A stretch of DNA of 64,000 nucleotides. Origin: Nitrobacter sp. NHB1. GTDB taxonomy: Bacteria; Pseudomonadota; Alphaproteobacteria; Rhizobiales; Xanthobacteraceae. The stretch lies in the NCBI RefSeq assembly GCF_036964665.1, contig NZ_JBAMDA010000001.1:2022001-2086000 (forward strand), written 5' to 3'. This document shows, one piece after another, positions 54,042-62,221 of the stretch. The notes under the pieces are model-generated. The model was not told the DNA's origin. It made no database searches and was given only the letters and a program-made list of their open reading frames with translations. Positions within the stretch are counted from its first letter, which is position 1. Every line of letters starts with the position of its first letter. Position numbers and translations under genes: made by a program.

Positions 54042-55181
54042 ATGGCGGAAGATACCCTGACGACGGCGGGCATCGGCAAGCACGGCGTTGCGCGGCTGCC
54101 GTCGGTGGATATCGACAGCTACAACATCGAACTGAAGGACGACGAGGGTTTTCTCGGCGACCGCGCCAGCAAGGGCGCATTCCGGAAAATCCTCGACGGC
54201 CTGCGCAAGCCGCTGAAGAAAAACGGCGACGATCCGCTCGGCAAGACCCCGTCGGAGGAGATCGCCAAGGGCTCGCTCGACGAGGCGCTGGTCGGTGATG
54301 ACATCGAGGCCGCCGCCCTGGTGCATAGCGCCATCGAGGAGTTCGCGCAGGAACTGGCCTATGTGACGGGACGCTTCCTCAAGACCAAGGCATGGGCCGA
54401 CACCGAATGCATCGTGGTCGGCGGCGGCTTTCGCAAGAGCCGGGTCGGCGAGATCGCGATCGCGCGCGCCGACCTGTTGCTGAAAAGCGAGGGCCACAAG
54501 GTCCATCTGATCCCGATCCGCTTCGATCCCGACGAGGCCGGACTAATCGGTTGCCTGCATCTGGCGCCCTCATGGATCTTCGAGGCGTTCGACAGCATTC
54601 TGGCGGTCGATATCGGCGGCACCAACATCCGCTGCGGCGTGGTCGAGACCCGCTGGAAAAAGGCCGCCGACCTCTCCAAGGCCGGGGTGTGGAAGTCCGA
54701 GCTATGGCGCCACGCCGACGACGAGCCGACCCGCGAGAGCGCGGTGAAGAAGCTCGTGAAGATGCTGAAGGACCTCATTTCGCAGGCGGAAAAGCAGGGG
54801 CTGAAGCTCGCGCCGTTCATCGGCATTTCCTGTCCGGGCGTGATCGAGGAGGACGGATCGATCGAGAAAGGCGCGCAGAATCTTCCGGGCAACTGGGAAA
54901 GCAGCAAGTTCAACCTGCCGGGGTCGCTGATCGAGGCCATTCCGGAGATCGGCGGTCACGACACCACCGTGCTGATGCACAATGACGGCGTGGCGCAAGG
55001 CCTGAGCGAAATGCCCTACATGCAGGACGTCAGCCGCTGGGGCGTACTGACCATCGGCACCGGCCTTGGCAACGCGCGGTTCACCAACCGCAAGAAAGAC
55101 AACAAGAAAGAAAAGAAGCCCGACGACGGCAAGGACAAGAACAAAGACAAGAAGGACAGGAAAGCCAGGGACGACCGTTAG
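54042..55181 (+). CDS. ROK-family kinase-like protein with circularly permuted domain order
   Basis: A 379-residue protein from the ATG at 54042. The usual ROK order is reversed. The ROK C-terminal lobe comes first: a helix (SAIEEFAQELAYVTGRF), then ECIVVGGGFRKSRVGEIAIA near residue 122 and FDPDEAGLIGCLHLAP near residue 161. Only then does the N-terminal lobe appear: ILAVDIGGTNIRCGVV near residue 187, FIGISCPGVIEEDG near 259, MHNDGVAQGLSEM near 312 (the Asp is the sugar-binding base in ROK kinases) and IGTGLGNARF near 337. The CxCGxxGC zinc motif is absent. The protein ends in a 30-residue Lys/Asp tail. Sugar kinase activity is possible, not shown. Confidence 0.8.
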   Translation: MAEDTLTTAGIGKHGVARLPSVDIDSYNIELKDDEGFLGDRASKGAFRKILDGLRKPLKKNGDDPLGKTPSEEIAKGSLDEALVGDDIEAAALVHSAIEEFAQELAYVTGRFLKTKAWADTECIVVGGGFRKSRVGEIAIARADLLLKSEGHKVHLIPIRFDPDEAGLIGCLHLAPSWIFEAFDSILAVDIGGTNIRCGVVETRWKKAADLSKAGVWKSELWRHADDEPTRESAVKKLVKMLKDLISQAEKQGLKLAPFIGISCPGVIEEDGSIEKGAQNLPGNWESSKFNLPGSLIEAIPEIGGHDTTVLMHNDGVAQGLSEMPYMQDVSRWGVLTIGTGLGNARFTNRKKDNKKEKKPDDGKDKNKDKKDRKARDDR

Positions 55182-55751
55182 CGCCTATTCCCATAACAGC
55201 GGATACCGGTTTTGCGATCAGGATACGCGCAAGCTATTGATTGAGAGCATTTTCTTCACGTGAGCGCTGGGTCCCCTCATCCGCCGCGATTTCGTCACCG
55301 CTGCGCCGACCGCGACCACGCCCCGCGTTCACGACGAAGTAACCTTGATTGGTGAGGTTAAAACCAGGATCGCGTTGCCGGTTTCGTAAAGACCGCTACG
55401 GTCGCGTAGTCGCGCAAGTGGTCCGCGAAGCCGCACTTCCGGCCACGATTTCAATGACGCGGCACGGGACCGCCGGTTATTATCGCGTCCGGCGGTCCCA
55501 CCTTTCCGGCAGCGGCGTGCCCCCGCAAGCTCGGGCCCTTGAGCGTCGGAATTTCCTCGCCCCGCGCCTTGTCTGCCCCGGCATCCTCACCTAGAACACG
55601 GCCTGACTCGGAGCGCATTCAGCAAAAGCGGCTCCGGTTTTGCGTTCGAGTGCGCGCCCATGTATCAATGAGCGCGTTTTCTTCACGCGAACCGGTTTCC
55701 TCTTCGCTTGAAAACGCGCTAAAGGCGGTCCGCCGCCTGCGTGGCACCTTA
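55182..55751. other. 570-bp intergenic region with dispersed repeats
   Basis: 55212-55264 is a family D copy; 55611-55657 is a diverged family H element; 55672-55724 (GAGCGCGTTTTCTTCACGCG, CCTCTTCGCTTGAAAACGCG, CT) is a short family B relative that forms a large inverted repeat. An 81-codon open frame at 55349-55594 is Arg-rich and shows no family character. No gene is recognised before the tRNA. Confidence 0.55.
55212..55264. repeat. Dispersed repeat, family D (second copy)
   Basis: TTTTGCGATCAGGATACGCG, CAAGCTATTGATTGAGAGCA, TTTTCTTCACGTGAG; matches the copy at 47430-47490. Confidence 0.75.
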
Positions 55752-55841
55752 GGAGAGGTGGCAGAGTGGTCGAATGCACCGCACTCGAAATGCGGCATAG
55801 GTGCAAGCCTATCGGGGGTTCGAATCCCTCCCTCTCCGCCA
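55752..55841 (+). tRNA. tRNA-Ser (anticodon CGA)
   Basis: 90 nt including the encoded CCA. The acceptor GGAGAGG pairs with CCTCTCC, the anticodon stem CCGCA pairs with TGCGG around loop CTCGAAA, giving anticodon CGA (reads UCG). A long class II variable arm (ATAGGTGCAAGCCTAT) is present, and the T arm is GGGGG, TTCGAAT, CCCTC with one G-U pair. Confidence 0.97.
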
Positions 55842-56152
55842 ATTCACGCAGCTCTATGGCTTGCGCGGCCAGATTTGGACCGCCGCGGCTGAACGCGGGA
55901 TCGACGTGCTGGCCGTGATCGTTGCGGGGTCACCGAATAGCGCTCTCGCCGCTTTTTGCTAAACCCAAGGTCCGGCGGGCCGCGTGATTCCACGCCCGAT
56001 CTTTCCGCGAAAAGGCTCATCGTGCCGAAAGCGGTTCTCAATAGCACGGAATCCGGGCATAGCCGTTCGAACATCGTCGTTCACGTTCGGCTACCACCCG
56101 CGCATCATGTTGTCCGCACGGCTGGCAAAAAACAAGCTTCGATAAGGAAAAA
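55842..56152. other. 311-bp gap between two tRNA genes
   Basis: Immediately after tRNA-Ser an open frame of 39 codons runs to a TAA at about 55962-55964 (FTQLYGLRGQIWTAAAERG, then IDVLAVIVAGSP); it has no start and may be a decayed gene end. Nothing else is recognised. Confidence 0.4.
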
Positions 56153-56229
56153 TGGCGTCCCGGAAGGGAGTCGAACCCCTGACCCCAGGTTTAGGAAACC
56201 TGTGCTCTATCCAGCTGAGCTACCGGGAC
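56153..56229 (-). tRNA. tRNA-Arg (anticodon CCU)
   Basis: 77 nt including the encoded CCA, read on the minus strand. Acceptor GTCCCGG pairs with CCGGGAC. The D arm has AGCTCAGCTGGATAGAGCA, the anticodon stem CAGGT pairs with ACCTG around TTCCTAA, anticodon CCT (reads AGG), and the T loop is GGTTCGACTCC. It faces tRNA-Ser (convergent). Confidence 0.97.
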
Positions 56230-56613
56230 TGAGCGCCACGCGATCTCGGTACTTATCCGGTACTCAGGCGCGTCGGGCAAGCCCAAAGCGCACGATCTGA
56301 CGATGATCCGAATTGCGTTCTGAGTCTCAAGAGCATCCGATTGGACCGTCACTCTCCCGGATCGAGCGCGGCCGGATACCTCGCGGCAAATGCGGTTTCC
56401 CCGAAAGCCCATATCGACGCGGCACCGGACCCGCTAACCCTACCCCGCGGCCCATACCTCGGCCTCGCCATTCATCCCGCAGTCATTTTCGTTTCGATAG
56501 CAGAATAGCAGAAAGGAGAGCGGGGCGCCTCTTGCCCGCCAGATGTGCCTTGTGACCGCCATGTGGCGACGTTACTCTTGCCGCGGGGGCTGGAGCGTAA
56601 TCAGGAGACGATC
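56230..56613. other. 384-bp region upstream of the YidB-like gene
   Basis: No gene is recognised. It should contain the promoters of tRNA-Arg (reading left) and of the YidB-like gene (reading right). Short open frames present are Arg/Pro-rich and shadow-like. Confidence 0.45.
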
Positions 56614-57195
56614 ATGGGTTTGCTCGATGTCCTCAATGGAATGCAGAACGGCCCGCGCGGTCCAAGCGATCCCAGTGCGCCAAGCGAAAGCGGCGGCATG
56701 TCGCCGATCACAATGGCGATCCTCGCCGTGCTTGGCTACAAGGCGCTGAAACATTTCACCGGAAGCCAGCCAGAAGCCAACCCGTCCTCGCCTCCGGCTC
56801 CCGCGCCTGGAAGCACCGTCAATGCCGGCCTGCCCGGCAGCGCCGGCGGCGGCCTCGGTGACTTGCTCAAGGGCGGGCTTGGCGGCCTGCTGGCGGGCGG
56901 CGCCGCCGGAAGCATTCTGAGCGGCGGCCTCGGCAGCCTGCTGAACCAGCTTCAACAGAAAGGCCACGGCGAGACTGCGAATTCCTGGGTCAGCCCGGGG
57001 CCGAACAAGCAGATCGCGCCGGGTGACCTCGCCGACGCGCTCGGTGCCGACCAGATCAATGCCCTGACAGCGCAAACCGGCCTGTCGCGGGACGAATTGC
57101 TCGCCGGATTGAGTCAGCATCTGCCCAAGGTCGTCGACCATCTGACACCGGACGGGCGTGTGCCGACCGAGGACGAGCTGTCACAGCGGCTCTGA
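56614..57195 (+). CDS. YidB-family (DUF937) protein
   Basis: A 193-residue protein from MGLLDVLNGMQNGPRGPSDP, with an AGGAG ribosome site 9 bp before the ATG. An N-terminal hydrophobic helix (MAILAVLGYKALKHF) is followed by a Pro/Ser linker, a Gly-rich run (GGGLGDLLKGGLGGLLAGG) and the conserved C-terminal YidB domain: GHGETANSWVSPGPNKQIAP, LGADQINALTAQTGLSRDEL and LPKVVDHLTPDGRVPTEDEL. The biochemical role of the family is unknown. It is followed 91 bp on by a YeaQ-like gene. Confidence 0.9.
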   Translation: MGLLDVLNGMQNGPRGPSDPSAPSESGGMSPITMAILAVLGYKALKHFTGSQPEANPSSPPAPAPGSTVNAGLPGSAGGGLGDLLKGGLGGLLAGGAAGSILSGGLGSLLNQLQQKGHGETANSWVSPGPNKQIAPGDLADALGADQINALTAQTGLSRDELLAGLSQHLPKVVDHLTPDGRVPTEDELSQRL

Positions 57196-57286
57196 TGGAA
57201 TTGCTGCTCGCCGCGGGAGCAGCCGCCTGAACCCGACCGATCTCGCGGAAGTTTCAACACGGTTATTCCGAGGAAGGATTTTCATC

Positions 57287-57565
57287 ATGGGCGGCATTCT
57301 CTGGATCATTCTCGTCGGATTCGTCGCTGGGGTCATCGCAAAGCTCATATCGCCCGGCCCGAACAATCCCAGCGGATTCATCCTCACCACGGCCCTCGGT
57401 ATTGGCGGTGCGTTCCTGGCCACCTTCATCGGGCAGTCGATCGGCCACTACAGCCCCAATCAGGGCGCTGGCTTCATCACCTCGACCATCGGCGCGCTGG
57501 TGGTGCTGTTCATCTGGAACAGGCTGGTTGCACGCCGCGCGATTTCCGGTCCCGGATCGAAATAA
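57287..57565 (+). CDS. GlsB/YeaQ/YmgE family membrane protein
   Basis: A 92-residue inner-membrane protein with three spans: ILWIILVGFVAGVIAKLISP, FILTTALGIGGAFLATFIG and FITSTIGALVVLFIWNRLV. The first span plus GPNNPSGF is the Transgly_assoc signature; members are small stress-linked membrane proteins of unknown mechanism. The ribosome site GAGGAAGG precedes the ATG at 57287. The stop overlaps the next gene by one base (TAATG). Confidence 0.93.
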   Translation: MGGILWIILVGFVAGVIAKLISPGPNNPSGFILTTALGIGGAFLATFIGQSIGHYSPNQGAGFITSTIGALVVLFIWNRLVARRAISGPGSK

Positions 57566-58386
57566 TGCAACCCGGCCGTCGGACAATGCTCCGAGGGCCC
57601 GAACGATCCGAACGCTCGCAAGCGGCGCGGCGTGCTGCTGCCGTAGCGTTGCTCTGCGCAATAGCGTTCGGCGTCACCGTCCCGTCGGTCGCGGCCGGCT
57701 GTCGATTCGACATTCAGGGTGATGGCGTCGTGAGCGCCGTCATCGACGCGCGGACGCTCCGTCTCGACGATGGCCGTGACGTCCGCCTCGCCGGCATCGA
57801 AGTCGTCGCAACAGACTCGGACGATCGCCGGCCGGCGCTGGCGGCGCTGATCGGCCGGCACGTGATCCTGCGCGGCCAGCGCGACGATCCGGATCGCTAT
57901 GGCCGGCAATCCGCCTTCATATATCTCGATCCCTCCGCGACTTCGGTACAGAGCGAGCTTCTGGCGCGCGGCAAAGCGTTAGCATCCGCCGACGTCGCCA
58001 ATAAAGCCTGCGCGGCGGAACTTGCGACTGCGGAAGCGGCGGCGCGGCAGGCCCGTCGTGGAACCTGGGCGGGCTCGTTCATCGTAAAAAGCGCCGACAA
58101 TCCGGGTGATATTTTGACTCGGATTGGACAATTCGCCGTCGTCGAGGGCAAAGTCCTGTCGGTCAGGCAGGCCGGCGGAACGATATATCTCAATTTCGGC
58201 CGGCGCTGGACACGAGACTTTGCTGCGACTATTTCAAGGCGCATAATGCCATCTTTCGAGGCGGCGGGTGTCGTCCCGGCGTCTTTCGAAAACCGGCGGG
58301 TTCGTGTCCGCGGCTGGGTCGAACGGCGCGGCGGACCGCGGATCGAGGTGCTCCGGGTGGGGCAGATAGAAGTGGTCGGCGATTAG
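57565..58386 (+). CDS. Exported nuclease-fold (SNase-like) protein with altered active site
   Basis: A 273-residue protein with a signal region (AAAVALLCAIAFGVTVPSVA). The thermonuclease-like barrel starts near residue 50: GDGVVSAVIDARTLRLDDGR and VRLAGIEVV. Active SNases have a DxPE-type calcium/Arg site here; this protein reads GIEVVATD, so a key acidic residue pair is lost. The distal Arg motif is kept (DPDRYGRQSAFIYL), as is LLARGKALAS. A further 90-residue domain (FAVVEGKVLSVRQAGGTIYL) resembles an OB-fold. Catalysis is doubtful; binding is more likely. Start overlaps the YeaQ-like stop. Confidence 0.8.
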   Translation: MQPGRRTMLRGPERSERSQAARRAAAVALLCAIAFGVTVPSVAAGCRFDIQGDGVVSAVIDARTLRLDDGRDVRLAGIEVVATDSDDRRPALAALIGRHVILRGQRDDPDRYGRQSAFIYLDPSATSVQSELLARGKALASADVANKACAAELATAEAAARQARRGTWAGSFIVKSADNPGDILTRIGQFAVVEGKVLSVRQAGGTIYLNFGRRWTRDFAATISRRIMPSFEAAGVVPASFENRRVRVRGWVERRGGPRIEVLRVGQIEVVGD

Positions 58387-58464
58387 TAAACCCAAGCCGC
58401 GCTGGAATCATAAGTTGCTAGTGGTTTTTGATTCCAACATTCGCAAAGTTGCCTGCGTAAAAGA

Positions 58465-60000
58465 ATGTTAGAATCAAAACGCTGGCCGGGCGGAGACGTT
58501 ACGACCATGACAGGGTGTGCGGAACGGCGCGGGACGAGAGTGAGCCGCCGCCTTTTGGCTGCTCCTGCTGTGCTGTGCGCGGCGCTGGCCCTTGCCAGCT
58601 GCGGCGACATGAGCCGGTTCCAGACCGCGTCCCACCCATCCGCCGCTACGCATGCGAAACCGGCGCGAACGGCGGTCCATACCCCGGCGGCCGAACGCGA
58701 GCACGAGCGCATCCTCGCCTCTTACGGGGGCGTCTACGACGATCCTCGCCTCGAAGCGCTGATCAACAAGACGGTCCAGCGGCTGGTCGCGGTGTCCGAG
58801 CGGCCCGACCTCGCCTACAAGGTCACGATCCTCAATTCAGGCGCGGTGAACGCGTTCGCGCTGCCGACGGGCCAGCTTTACGTAACGCGCGGCCTGGTCG
58901 CGCTCGCCAACGACACCTCAGAGCTGTCCTCGGTGCTGTCGCATGAAATGGCGCACGTTCTGGCCAAGCACGCGGCGATCCGCGAGGACCAGGCGCGGCA
59001 GGCCGCCCTCGTCAGCCACGTCGTCACCGAGATGGGCACCGACCCGGATCTGACGGCGCTGGCGCTCGCCAAGTCCAAACTGACGATGGCGAGCTTTTCG
59101 CGCGCCCAGGAATTCGAGGCCGACGGCATCGGCGTCGGGATTTCCGCACGAGCCCATTTCGATCCCTATGGCGCGGCGCGCTTCCTGACGGCAATGGAGC
59201 GCAATGCGGCGCTCAAGGCCGGCAAGCCGTCGCTGGACCCGCGCTCGCAGGACTTCCTGTCGTCGCATCCCGCAACGCCGGAGCGCGTCGAGAACGCGCG
59301 GGCCAATGCGCGCCAATACAGTTCTCCCGCGCATGGCGAGCGTGACCGCGAGGTCTATCTCGACGCAATCGACAACATCGTCTACGGCGAGGATCCGAGC
59401 GAGGGGTTTGTTCGAGGCCGGCGCTTCCTGCACCCAAAGCTCGGCTTTACGTTCCAGGCGCCGGAAGGTTTTACGCTCGACAATACGGCTCAGGCGGTGA
59501 TCGGCGTCCGCGAGGGTGGCAGTCAGGCCATGCGCTTCGACGTCGTCCGGGTGCCCGCGGAACAGAAGCTCACCGAATACCTCAACTCCGGCTGGATGGA
59601 GAACGTCGACAAGGCCTCGACCGAGGAGTTGACCATCAACGGTTTTCCGGCCGCCTCGGCGGTTGCCCGTGGCGAGCAGTGGCAGTTCCGGGTCTATGCC
59701 TTGCGCTTCGGCAGCGACGTCTATCGCTTTATCTTCGCAACCCGCCACAAGACGACGGAAAGCGAGCGCAACGCCCGCGAAACGGTCGCCTCGTTCCGCC
59801 GCCTGACGCTGGACGAGATTCAGGCGGCTCGGCCGCTGCGGATCAAGGTCATCACCGTGCAGCCCGGCGATACCGTGGAATCGCTGTCGCACCGCATGGC
59901 GGGCGTCGATCATCCCGCCGAGCGTTTTCGCGTGCTCAACGGCCTCGATCCGCATGCGCAGGTCAAGGTGCGCAGTCGGGTCAAGATCGTGGTGGATTGA
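58465..60000 (+). CDS. M48-family zinc metalloprotease lipoprotein with C-terminal LysM-like segment
   Basis: A 511-residue exported protease (an ATG at 58507 gives 497). The lipobox LASC at residues 42-46 region (CAALALASCGDMSRF) predicts a lipid anchor. The zinc site HEMAH is in SSVLSHEMAHVLAKHAAIRE, with the third ligand in EFEADGIGVGISARA; the later domain HPKLGFTFQAPEGFTLDNTA resembles the BepA-like accessory region. The C-terminus (VQPGDTVESLSHRM, near residue 465) is LysM-like. BepA/LoiP-type relatives degrade misassembled outer-membrane proteins. It has a bidirectional terminator downstream. Confidence 0.92.
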   Translation: MLESKRWPGGDVTTMTGCAERRGTRVSRRLLAAPAVLCAALALASCGDMSRFQTASHPSAATHAKPARTAVHTPAAEREHERILASYGGVYDDPRLEALINKTVQRLVAVSERPDLAYKVTILNSGAVNAFALPTGQLYVTRGLVALANDTSELSSVLSHEMAHVLAKHAAIREDQARQAALVSHVVTEMGTDPDLTALALAKSKLTMASFSRAQEFEADGIGVGISARAHFDPYGAARFLTAMERNAALKAGKPSLDPRSQDFLSSHPATPERVENARANARQYSSPAHGERDREVYLDAIDNIVYGEDPSEGFVRGRRFLHPKLGFTFQAPEGFTLDNTAQAVIGVREGGSQAMRFDVVRVPAEQKLTEYLNSGWMENVDKASTEELTINGFPAASAVARGEQWQFRVYALRFGSDVYRFIFATRHKTTESERNARETVASFRRLTLDEIQAARPLRIKVITVQPGDTVESLSHRMAGVDHPAERFRVLNGLDPHAQVKVRSRVKIVVD

Positions 60001-60012
60001 CGCGAAGCGTCT

Positions 60013-60092
60013 TCTATAGCGTTTTCGAGCGAAGCATGTCCTCGGGCTTGACCTGGTGGTGGATACCGGTTTCGCGTCAAGAAAACCCGTCC
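60013..60092. repeat. Family B element after the M48 gene
   Basis: TATAGCGTTTTCGAGCGAAG, CATGTCCTCGGGCTTGACC, GGATACCGGTTTCGCGTCAA, GAAAACC. It differs from the copy at 26443 in the central palindrome, where the right arm is broken. Confidence 0.75.
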
Positions 60093-60146
60093 ACACAGAT
60101 GGACAGTTGCGCATCGGGACAATTGCCTTCCGGAAAACGACGACAG

Positions 60147-60177
60147 CAAAAAGCCCAGCCTTTCGGCCGGGCTTTTT
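60147..60177. terminator. Bidirectional terminator between the M48 gene and carD
   Basis: A-run, GCCCAGCC, TTTC, GGCCGGGC, T-run: an 8-bp stem with one A-C mismatch, flanked by five A on the left and seven T on the right, so it can end transcripts from both strands. Confidence 0.85.
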
Positions 60178-60201
60178 TGTCCTTTGTCCGCCAAAACCCG
60201 G

Positions 60202-61041
60202 CTATGCAGCCTCGTCGGCAACCGCCGCGTCGTCGCCATCGGCGTCAGCATCGCCGTCGGTCTCGGCGTCCGACTCCGCCTTGGCGCCGCGGCGCGGGCT
60301 CTTGGCGAGTTGCCCTTCGATCTCCTTGACCGCCTCGGTTTCCGTCACGTGCTGGACGACCGCGATCTCGCGCGACAGGCGGTCGAGCGCGGCTTCATAG
60401 AGCTGACGTTCGCTGTAGGACTGCTCCGGCTGCGATTCCGAGCGATAGAGATCGCGGACCACTTCGGCGATCGCAACGATGTCCCCCGAATTGATCTTGG
60501 CTTCATATTCCTGCGCACGCCGCGACCACATGGTGCGCTTGATGCGCGCACGGCCCTTCAACGTTTCGAGCGCCCGCTTGACCAACCCCGGCTCCGACAG
60601 CTTGCGCATGCCGACATTCGCGATCTTCGCAGTCGGCACCCGCAGGGTCATCTTGTCCTTCATGAAATTGATGACGAACAGCTCGAGCCTGGCGCCCGCA
60701 ATCTCCTGTTCTTCGATCGCCAGAATCTGGCCGACGCCGTGCGCCGGATAGACCACGAACTCGTTCGTCCTGAACCCCTGTCGCTGGGTCAGAACCTTCT
60801 TCGGTTCCTCGACACGGGGCGCACCGGCCCTGGCGGCAGACTTTGCGGCGGCCTTGCCGGCCAGCGCCGTTTTCGCTGCGGGTTTTACAGCCGGCCTGGT
60901 CGCGGTCCTGGCCACCTTCGAGGCCGCGACGGTCTTCGATGCGGCAGCCTTCGAAGCGGCGGTTTTCGAAGCGGCGGCTTTAGAAACAGTGGCTTTCGAA
61001 GCAGTGGCTTTGGCGGGAATTCTGGCAGTCTTGCTTGGCAT
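60202..61041 (-). CDS. carD: CarD/CdnL-family RNA polymerase regulator with Lys/Ala-rich N-terminal tail
   Basis: Binds RNA polymerase beta and stabilises open complexes in homologues. From the ATG at 61041 (GAGGCGAG ribosome site) the product is 279 residues: about 85 residues of Ala/Lys/Ser repeats (KAAASKTAASKAAASKTVAA), the CarD domain from TQRQGFRTNEFVVYPAHGVG, including GRARIKRTMWSRRAQEYEAK, and an acidic tail ending DADADGDDAAVADEAA. The frame stays open upstream with the same basic composition to a GTG at 61191 (VSQKTRKRNTSKASAANRGA), so the true start may lie there and give 329 residues. The head looks like histone H1 tails. Confidence 0.9.
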   Translation of the reverse strand: MPSKTARIPAKATASKATVSKAAASKTAASKAAASKTVAASKVARTATRPAVKPAAKTALAGKAAAKSAARAGAPRVEEPKKVLTQRQGFRTNEFVVYPAHGVGQILAIEEQEIAGARLELFVINFMKDKMTLRVPTAKIANVGMRKLSEPGLVKRALETLKGRARIKRTMWSRRAQEYEAKINSGDIVAIAEVVRDLYRSESQPEQSYSERQLYEAALDRLSREIAVVQHVTETEAVKEIEGQLAKSPRRGAKAESDAETDGDADADGDDAAVADEAA

Positions 61042-61440
61042 CTCGCCTCTTTTACGTCTTGAGGATTTGGCGGCCGAGCCCTTAGCAGCCGTTCGAGTGA
61101 CCCGGGTGGCAGTCCGGGCACGAGTTCTTTTTGCACCGCGGTTAGCCGCAGACGCCTTGGATGTATTCCTTTTACGCGTTTTCTGTGACACAGCCTGCGC
61201 GTGGACATGCCACGCCCTGTTGGGTGTTTTCACGGGAGCCCTTCCGGGCCACAAGCGGGTAAAACGTAGCCCAGCTTCGAAAACATGCTCAATATAGCAC
61301 ATTTTCCGCAAAAATCAATGATTTATACCCAACAACCCGCGTTCAGAACGGCTTTTGGGCGGTCCCGGTTGCTAACAGGGTTAAAGCAGGGCGCCGGTCC
61401 TGGCCTCGCGCCCGCACCGAATGCCGCTCCAGGGACGAAA
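61042..61440. other. 399-bp region between carD and fdxA
   Basis: 61042-61191 may code for the N-terminal extension of CarD (basic, open frame). The rest holds AT-rich sequence near 61285-61330 (a possible carD promoter, for example TATAGCACATTTTCCGC) and no recognised gene. Confidence 0.5.
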
Positions 61441-61779
61441 TCAGTCTCCGGTACCCGGATTTGGCGAAAAATATTTTTCGAACTTCCCTTCCTGGCCCTC
61501 AAAGTCCTTGGCGTCCGGCGGAGCGTCCTTCTTTTGCGTAAGGTTGGGCCAGCTTTTGGCGTACTCCGCATTCAACTCAAGCCACTGCTCCAGCCCCGGC
61601 TCGGAGTCCGGCTTGATGGCCTCGGCCGGGCATTCCGGTTCGCAGACACCGCAATCGATGCACTCATCCGGATGAATGACGAGCATGTTCTCGCCTTCGT
61701 AGAAGCAATCGACAGGGCAAACCTCAACACAGTCGGTATATTTGCATTTAATGCAGGCATCATTGACGACGTAAGTCAT
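61441..61779 (-). CDS. fdxA: Seven-iron ferredoxin FdxA
   Basis: A 112-residue electron carrier with one [3Fe-4S] and one [4Fe-4S] cluster. It starts [20 protein letters not shown]; Cys at 9, 12, 17, 21, 25, 40, 43, 46 and 50 provide the ligands. The C-terminal extension after [20 protein letters not shown] is typical of FdxA. The upstream part of the long open frame (to 62109) overlaps the S4 gene and is not coding. It is part of the S4-fdxA-carD order common in this group. Confidence 0.95.
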   Translation of the reverse strand: MTYVVNDACIKCKYTDCVEVCPVDCFYEGENMLVIHPDECIDCGVCEPECPAEAIKPDSEPGLEQWLELNAEYAKSWPNLTQKKDAPPDAKDFEGQEGKFEKYFSPNPGTGD

Positions 61780-61867
61780 CCAGGGCTCCAGGAGGATGAG
61801 TTTTGCAGGCTGGCGTAGCGCAGGAACAGCGTTGCCGCAAGCGGCGGAAACACGCGACCTGTGCAGG

Positions 61868-62149
61868 TCATGACGATCCGAAAGCATCCGACACATCGTC
61901 ATAGAGTTCTCTTGCGTCGGTCGCGTTACCTCGCCGTTCGGCAAATCCGGTGACCCTGAGAATACGGACGCAACGGTCCAGTCCGATCGTGAGCACGTCA
62001 TCGACCTTGAGCGGATGCCCTGGAGATTTCTCGCGGATGCCGTTGATGCGGACATGGCCGGCCTCGACCAGCGCCGCAGCATGGGTCCGGGCTTTGACCA
62101 CCCGCGCATGCCATAACCATTTGTCGAGACGCTGGCGTTCCAAGGACAC
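61868..62149 (-). CDS. S4-domain RNA-binding protein (HslR-like)
   Basis: A 93-residue protein made almost entirely of an S4 domain: [40 protein letters not shown] and [20 protein letters not shown]. The HslR (Hsp15) group binds stalled 50S subunits carrying peptidyl-tRNA in E. coli. It lies downstream of the helicase-like gene (72 bp gap) and upstream of fdxA on the same strand. Confidence 0.92.
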   Translation of the reverse strand: MSLERQRLDKWLWHARVVKARTHAAALVEAGHVRINGIREKSPGHPLKVDDVLTIGLDRCVRILRVTGFAERRGNATDARELYDDVSDAFGSS

Positions 62150-62221
62150 CTAAAGGATCACACCAAACAAGACATACCAATAGCGATCCAACCCACAAGA
62201 CCCGGATCGTTCGCCCCCGCC

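Noticed and set aside
55349-55594. 81-codon plus-strand frame before tRNA-Ser
   Set aside because: Arg-rich with no recognisable segment; flanked by repeats. No support for coding.
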